This document shows positions 60,374 through 64,000 of a DNA stretch of 64,000 nucleotides, one piece after another. Position numbers and translations under genes: made by a program. Under the pieces are notes generated by a model. The model made no database searches and had not been told where the DNA came from. It was given only the letters and a program-made list of their open reading frames with translations. How positions within the stretch are numbered: the stretch's first letter is position 1; each line of letters opens with the position of its first letter. The stretch is from Jacaranda mimosifolia (lineage: Eukaryota > Streptophyta > Magnoliopsida > Lamiales > Bignoniaceae), in assembly GCA_018894105.1 (NCBI GenBank), contig CM032125.1, forward strand, positions 27,637,032 to 27,701,031, read 5' to 3'.

Positions 60374-62578
60374 ATGGCGCCTCCGTCCCCATTCCATCTT
60401 CACAGCACCAAATTCTCAACAAATTTCAGGTCCCAATGTTCCGAATCTAAGCTCTCGTACTCAACCTCAGTCTTCCCTTCAAATCTCAAAAATATATTCT
60501 CCCAAACGCCAACAACTGCCGCCGCCGCCAATCCCATCCTAAGTGAAGAGGACGCCCCAGTTCAAAATGCAAATCATACCACAACCGACAAAGCCCGAAC
60601 AATTGCCAGTCTCATCAACACCAAACCATGGTCGGCCCGACTCGAATACTGTTTGTCCACCCTCACTCCCCTATCCAAAGCAACATTTTTCCATAGCCTC
60701 AGACTCATCAAGAGCCCTGATCAAGCCCTCCGTTTCTTCAACTGGGCCCGAGATTCGGGTTTTACCCACAAGCAGCGCTCTTACTTCATGATGCTTGAAA
60801 TTCTGGGCCGAGCGCGAAACCTCAACCGTGCTCGAAATTTCCTCTTCTCCATACCCAAGAAATCCAACTATACTATTCCGCTATCTGACAAGTTTTTTAA
60901 CAGCTTAATTCGGAGCTACGGTGATGCGGGTTTGTTTCAAGAATCCATAAAGGTATTTAAGGCTATGAAATCAATGGGCGTTTCGCCTTCAGCAATTACG
61001 TTTAATAGTTTGTTCTTGATTTTGCTTAAAAGGGGTAGGGTAGGAATGGTCTTTGAGTTGTATGATGAAATGCTTAGGACTTATGGGGTGAAGCCGGATT
61101 TGTATACTTTTAATGTTTTGATAAGAGGGTTTTGTATGAACTCAAGAGTTGATGAAGCATTTAGAATGTTCAAGGAAATGGAGAAATTTGATTGCGAACC
61201 GGATTTGATAACTTACAATACGATTGTTGATGGATTGTGTAGAGGGGGAAAGCTGAATGTAGCACGAAATGTCTTAAATGGTATGCGCAAGAAGTGTGAG
61301 AATCTGAAGCCAAATGTTATTACTTATACCACTTTGATTAGAGGATATTGTGGGAAGCAAGAGATCGACGAGGCATTAGACATGTTTAGGGAGATGGTTG
61401 GCAGGGGCATTAAGCCGAACAAGATTACTTTTAATACAATCATACAAGGGCTTTGTGAATCTCAAAAGTTTGATATGATAAAAGAGATTTTAGGGGAATA
61501 TAAGGGAGAGGATGGAGGATTTGTTCCTGATACTTGTACTTTTAACACATTGATGAATGCTCATTGTCATCGGGAGAATTTGGATGAGGCGTTGAAGATT
61601 TTTGAGAAGATGAAGGAGCTGAATGTTGACCAGGATTCAGCTACATACAGTGTGCTAATCCGCACTTTGTGCCAAAAGGGGAACTTTGAAAATGCAGAAG
61701 AGTTGCTGGATGAGTTATTTAAGCGGCAAATTTTATTGCGTGATGATAACTGCACGCCTCTTGCTGCAGCATACAATCCCATCTTTGAGTATCTATGTAC
61801 AAATGGGAAAACTAAGAAAGCTGAGAGAGTGTTCAGGCAGCTAATGAAAAGAGGCATACAAGATCCTATTGCTTTTGAAACTTTGATCTTGGGGCATTGT
61901 AAAGAATGGACTTTTGAGGATGGGCATAACCTCTTACTCTTGATGCTGAGGAGAGATTTTGTGCCTAGTGTCAAGATTTATGAATCCCTAATTGACGGTC
62001 TATTACACAAACGAGAACCAAATCTTGCCCTTGACACTTTGGAAAAGATGTTGAGAAGTTCCCATCTGCCAAGAACATCTACATTCCATCGTGTTCTTAT
62101 TGAACTTATTCAAAAGGGTTGTGCTCATGAGTCTGCAAACTTGATGATGCTAATGTTGGATAAAGAGATTAGACCAAACATAAACCTCTCAACTGATGCT
62201 GTCCTGTTGCTACTTGAGAGAAGTATGCGAGAAAGGGGATTTTGGCTTGTCAGAAGTCTTTATGAAAAGGGTTACATTGTTAACATGGGAGAACTAATTT
62301 CCTTCCTTTGCCAGCACAGGAAATTCCCAGAGGCATCTGAATTGCTGGTTTATAGTCTGAAAAATGACCAGAATGTTGATATAGCTCTATGCAATACAGT
62401 TTTAGGCGGTCTTTGTAAAGCACACAAGATATCAAAAGCATTTGACCTTTACTATGAATTGTTAGAGAAGGGTATTCAACAACCGTTAATCTGCCTCGAG
62501 GACTTAAGAAATGCTCTTGAAGCTGAAGGAAAATTGAAGGAAGCTGAATTTGTTGCTAAGAGGATGCTGAACTCATAG
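60374..62578 (+). CDS. P-class pentatricopeptide repeat (PPR) protein, organellar
   Basis: An intact, intronless ORF of 734 aa. Residues 1-55 are rich in Ser, Thr and Phe with few acidic residues, a plastid or mitochondrial targeting peptide. From about residue 170 to 725 there are around 13 PPR motifs of 33-37 aa, for example ITFNSLFLILLKRGRVG, LYTFNVLIRGFCMNSRVDEA, LITYNTIVDGLCRGGKLNVA and VITYTTLIRGYCGKQEIDEA, each with the usual YN/FN and G-C positions and 35-aa spacing. No E, E+ or DYW extension follows, so it is P-class. Such proteins bind specific organelle RNAs to stabilise, splice or translate them; the target is unknown. It resembles the Arabidopsis At1g02060 group from memory (not checked). 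The ATG has a good context (CCCATGGCG). An overlapping out-of-frame ATG lies at 60355. The upstream region is a retrotransposon LTR. Confidence 0.95.
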   Translation: MAPPSPFHLHSTKFSTNFRSQCSESKLSYSTSVFPSNLKNIFSQTPTTAAAANPILSEEDAPVQNANHTTTDKARTIASLINTKPWSARLEYCLSTLTPLSKATFFHSLRLIKSPDQALRFFNWARDSGFTHKQRSYFMMLEILGRARNLNRARNFLFSIPKKSNYTIPLSDKFFNSLIRSYGDAGLFQESIKVFKAMKSMGVSPSAITFNSLFLILLKRGRVGMVFELYDEMLRTYGVKPDLYTFNVLIRGFCMNSRVDEAFRMFKEMEKFDCEPDLITYNTIVDGLCRGGKLNVARNVLNGMRKKCENLKPNVITYTTLIRGYCGKQEIDEALDMFREMVGRGIKPNKITFNTIIQGLCESQKFDMIKEILGEYKGEDGGFVPDTCTFNTLMNAHCHRENLDEALKIFEKMKELNVDQDSATYSVLIRTLCQKGNFENAEELLDELFKRQILLRDDNCTPLAAAYNPIFEYLCTNGKTKKAERVFRQLMKRGIQDPIAFETLILGHCKEWTFEDGHNLLLLMLRRDFVPSVKIYESLIDGLLHKREPNLALDTLEKMLRSSHLPRTSTFHRVLIELIQKGCAHESANLMMLMLDKEIRPNINLSTDAVLLLLERSMRERGFWLVRSLYEKGYIVNMGELISFLCQHRKFPEASELLVYSLKNDQNVDIALCNTVLGGLCKAHKISKAFDLYYELLEKGIQQPLICLEDLRNALEAEGKLKEAEFVAKRMLNS

Positions 62579-63515
62579 CAGTTGGATGTACATTTGTTCA
62601 CTCTTTAGATGCAAACAGAGTTCTTCATTAATACTATTTTCCAAGCTTTCTTTTGCTTCCGCGGTTAGCATAATTTATTTTTGCTGCCTAAGTGATTTCA
62701 AGACTTAAATTTTCACCTTTGTGGATTTTGCAAAAATTAATGTGTCTAAAAAACTGGCTGGTGATTGTCGTCTGTCTTAATACGCTGTTATATTTTTTAT
62801 TTTGAAGGATTGGTTAGTAGTTTTGCTATCGTCCAACAACTTTAGATGCGGTTTAAATTACTGATTTAATAATTAATTAGATTTATGATGAAACCTGAAA
62901 ATTGATTATAAATCTAATTTGAATATCTTTACATGATATAAGTTTCATTAAAAGCAATGGGGACTCCTCACTTCATTTGGATTTTGTGTCATATCATATG
63001 TGATAATAAAAAGTCATTTACACACTCTATTTACCAAGTTCTTTATTGGCATAATGGGTAATGAATGGCTGCCTCTTAAGTACGAAGTACAGTTCTACCT
63101 TGATGGAAAGAAACAAATAAATAAATCACCTAACGACACATTTTTTCTAAATCAAGATCTAAGAACTATCAAATCACTCGATTATGTCGTGATGGAGGGA
63201 TAATACCGTTCGAACCATTTTTTTTTTCTTCATATTTTTGCAAAAGTCTGAAGAAAGCTGCAATGAATAGGACTTTTTTAATGACTTCTTTGATTGGGAC
63301 TGCATTGTTTTTATTTCATTAAGCAGCTCAAGTCCACCGTAGGAAAAGTCGAAGGCAATGGAACTAGGATATATGTACCACAATCTAATATAAGTATAAC
63401 TGCTATTCTTCATAATCCACTGAATACATTACCTAGGCCACTATTATTGTATCAAAATTTTGAAGACAAAATAATCTGATGCAAAATCATACTGGAAAAG
63501 TGAAATCAATTGGCC
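62579..63515. other. Space between convergent PPR and Fe-SOD genes
   Basis: Holds the two 3' untranslated regions. ORFs at 63000-63203 and 63174-63413 are short and unsupported. No repeat was recognised. Confidence 0.6.
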
Positions 63516-63976
63516 TCAAGAGTCTTCTGAATCACTTTCCAAATACATTTCCACTGCTTCTGATTTTGCTTGGCTGTCCCCTTCGTATTCTGTTTTCTTC
63601 CTCTCTTCCTCTCTTTCCCTCTCAGCAGCTCGCGCCTTTGCAGCTTCAAGCCTGGAACTTACAGCTTCCCAAGAAACAAGCTTCTCCATAAAGGTAGATA
63701 TATAATCTGGGCGCCGATTCTGGAATGAATGACATGAAAATGCTATTGTCACATTGCTTGAACAATATACCAAACAGAAAGCATGAAAAAACAAGCATGG
63801 CATGTATGGAAAGAGGAGTAACCTGGAAATCGAGGTAGTAAGCATGCTGCACAAAGAGAACAGAAGAGGGCACTAAGAATGTTAGAGATCATCTACAAGC
63901 AAATTCAAGGAATTTGGGTTTGAGGAAGTTAAGAATTCCGATCTCTTACCTCCCAAACATCTATAGTAAGCAGTGG
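63516..63976 (-). CDS. Iron superoxide dismutase, C-terminal exons (partial)
   Basis: Three terminal exons on the minus strand: 63976-63950 (PLLTIDVWE), 63846-63823 (HAYYLDFQ) and 63719-63516 ([20 protein letters not shown] and on to a stop). All have GT-AG ends and join in phase 0. Together they give DVWEHAYY, the Fe/Mn-SOD metal-binding signature whose Asp and His bind the metal, then the C-terminal helix. The enzyme converts superoxide to peroxide and oxygen; plant Fe-SODs of this form sit in plastids. The acidic/basic tail ([15 protein letters not shown] ... [10 protein letters not shown]) resembles the extended tail of FSD2-type proteins in plastid nucleoids. The 5' part, with the first two metal-binding His and the transit peptide, lies beyond the window. 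Confidence 0.9.
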
Positions 63977-64000
63977 CTGCAACAACAGAAGCAAAATAGA

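Noticed and set aside
63000..63479. Short ORFs between PPR and Fe-SOD genes
   Set aside because: No domains; position fits the 3' untranslated regions of the two convergent genes.
1..64000. CRISPR arrays, operons, riboswitches, prophage or plasmid features
   Set aside because: The window is plant nuclear DNA; no regularly spaced repeats with unique spacers and no bacterial gene organisation were seen.

Overview
The window is nuclear DNA of a flowering plant, almost certainly a eudicot. The signs are spliced genes with plant-specific products, a very AT-rich intergenic space, and plant transposon families (CACTA, hAT, Mutator-like, Tourist-type MITEs, Helitron, Ty3/gypsy with chromodomain-like tail, tRNA-derived SINE). 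I cannot name the species from sequence alone. Genes are few: five recognisable host genes in 64 kb, four of them in the last 22 kb. No organellar, bacterial or viral region and no CRISPR array was seen.

Left part (1-25 kb): no host gene found. It is a stack of mobile DNA. A Mutator-like element with ~280-bp inverted ends (about 91-4777) holds a solo LTR (949-3981, duplicated target GATGG). Two further copies of the same ~3-kb LTR lie at 12863-15876 (reverse) and 17266-20152 (duplicated target AAATA), with a truncated one at 9880-10722. The 17266 copy sits inside a Helitron (15976-21367). The 12863 LTR and the Helitron both interrupt one copy of a ~1.5-kb tandem segmental duplication. The other copy (22560-24050) lacks both and so shows the empty site.

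Middle (25-41 kb): a complete dirigent-protein gene (25248-25865) with a TATA box. It is followed within 175 bp by a small CACTA-type element that holds a Mutator-like element carrying a remnant of a GRF-type zinc-finger protein. At 31.5-40.9 kb is a clear nest: an 8241-bp CACTA transposon (31715-39955, 16-bp perfect inverted ends, TAT duplication) lies inside an hAT-type element (31696-40754), inside an older non-coding repeat. The CACTA element encodes decayed TNPD- and TNPA-like proteins.

Right part (41-64 kb): an 8-exon CDC20-type APC/C activator gene (42209-44967, 452 aa) with palindromic MSA and E2F-like promoter sites; convergent to it, a 2-exon mitochondrial ATP synthase delta-prime subunit gene (45799-48339, minus); an hAT element with intact TIRs and 8-bp duplication (50138-51545) that splits a short plastid-transit-like first exon; a full-length but decayed Ty3/gypsy retrotransposon (54005-60322, duplication CGCTG) ending 51 bp before the start codon of an intronless P-class PPR gene (60374-62578); and the last three exons of an iron superoxide dismutase gene (minus) running off the right edge.

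The host genes are unrelated housekeeping or defence genes with no shared pathway. What links the window is transposon activity next to and inside genes. I see no clearly novel biochemical system. The best leads are regulatory: a retrotransposon LTR that may now be the PPR promoter, and a CDC20 gene with strong cell-cycle promoter sites, a GC-AG intron and a MITE-expanded intron. The nested insertions can be dated relative to each other because empty or intact relatives are present in the same window.
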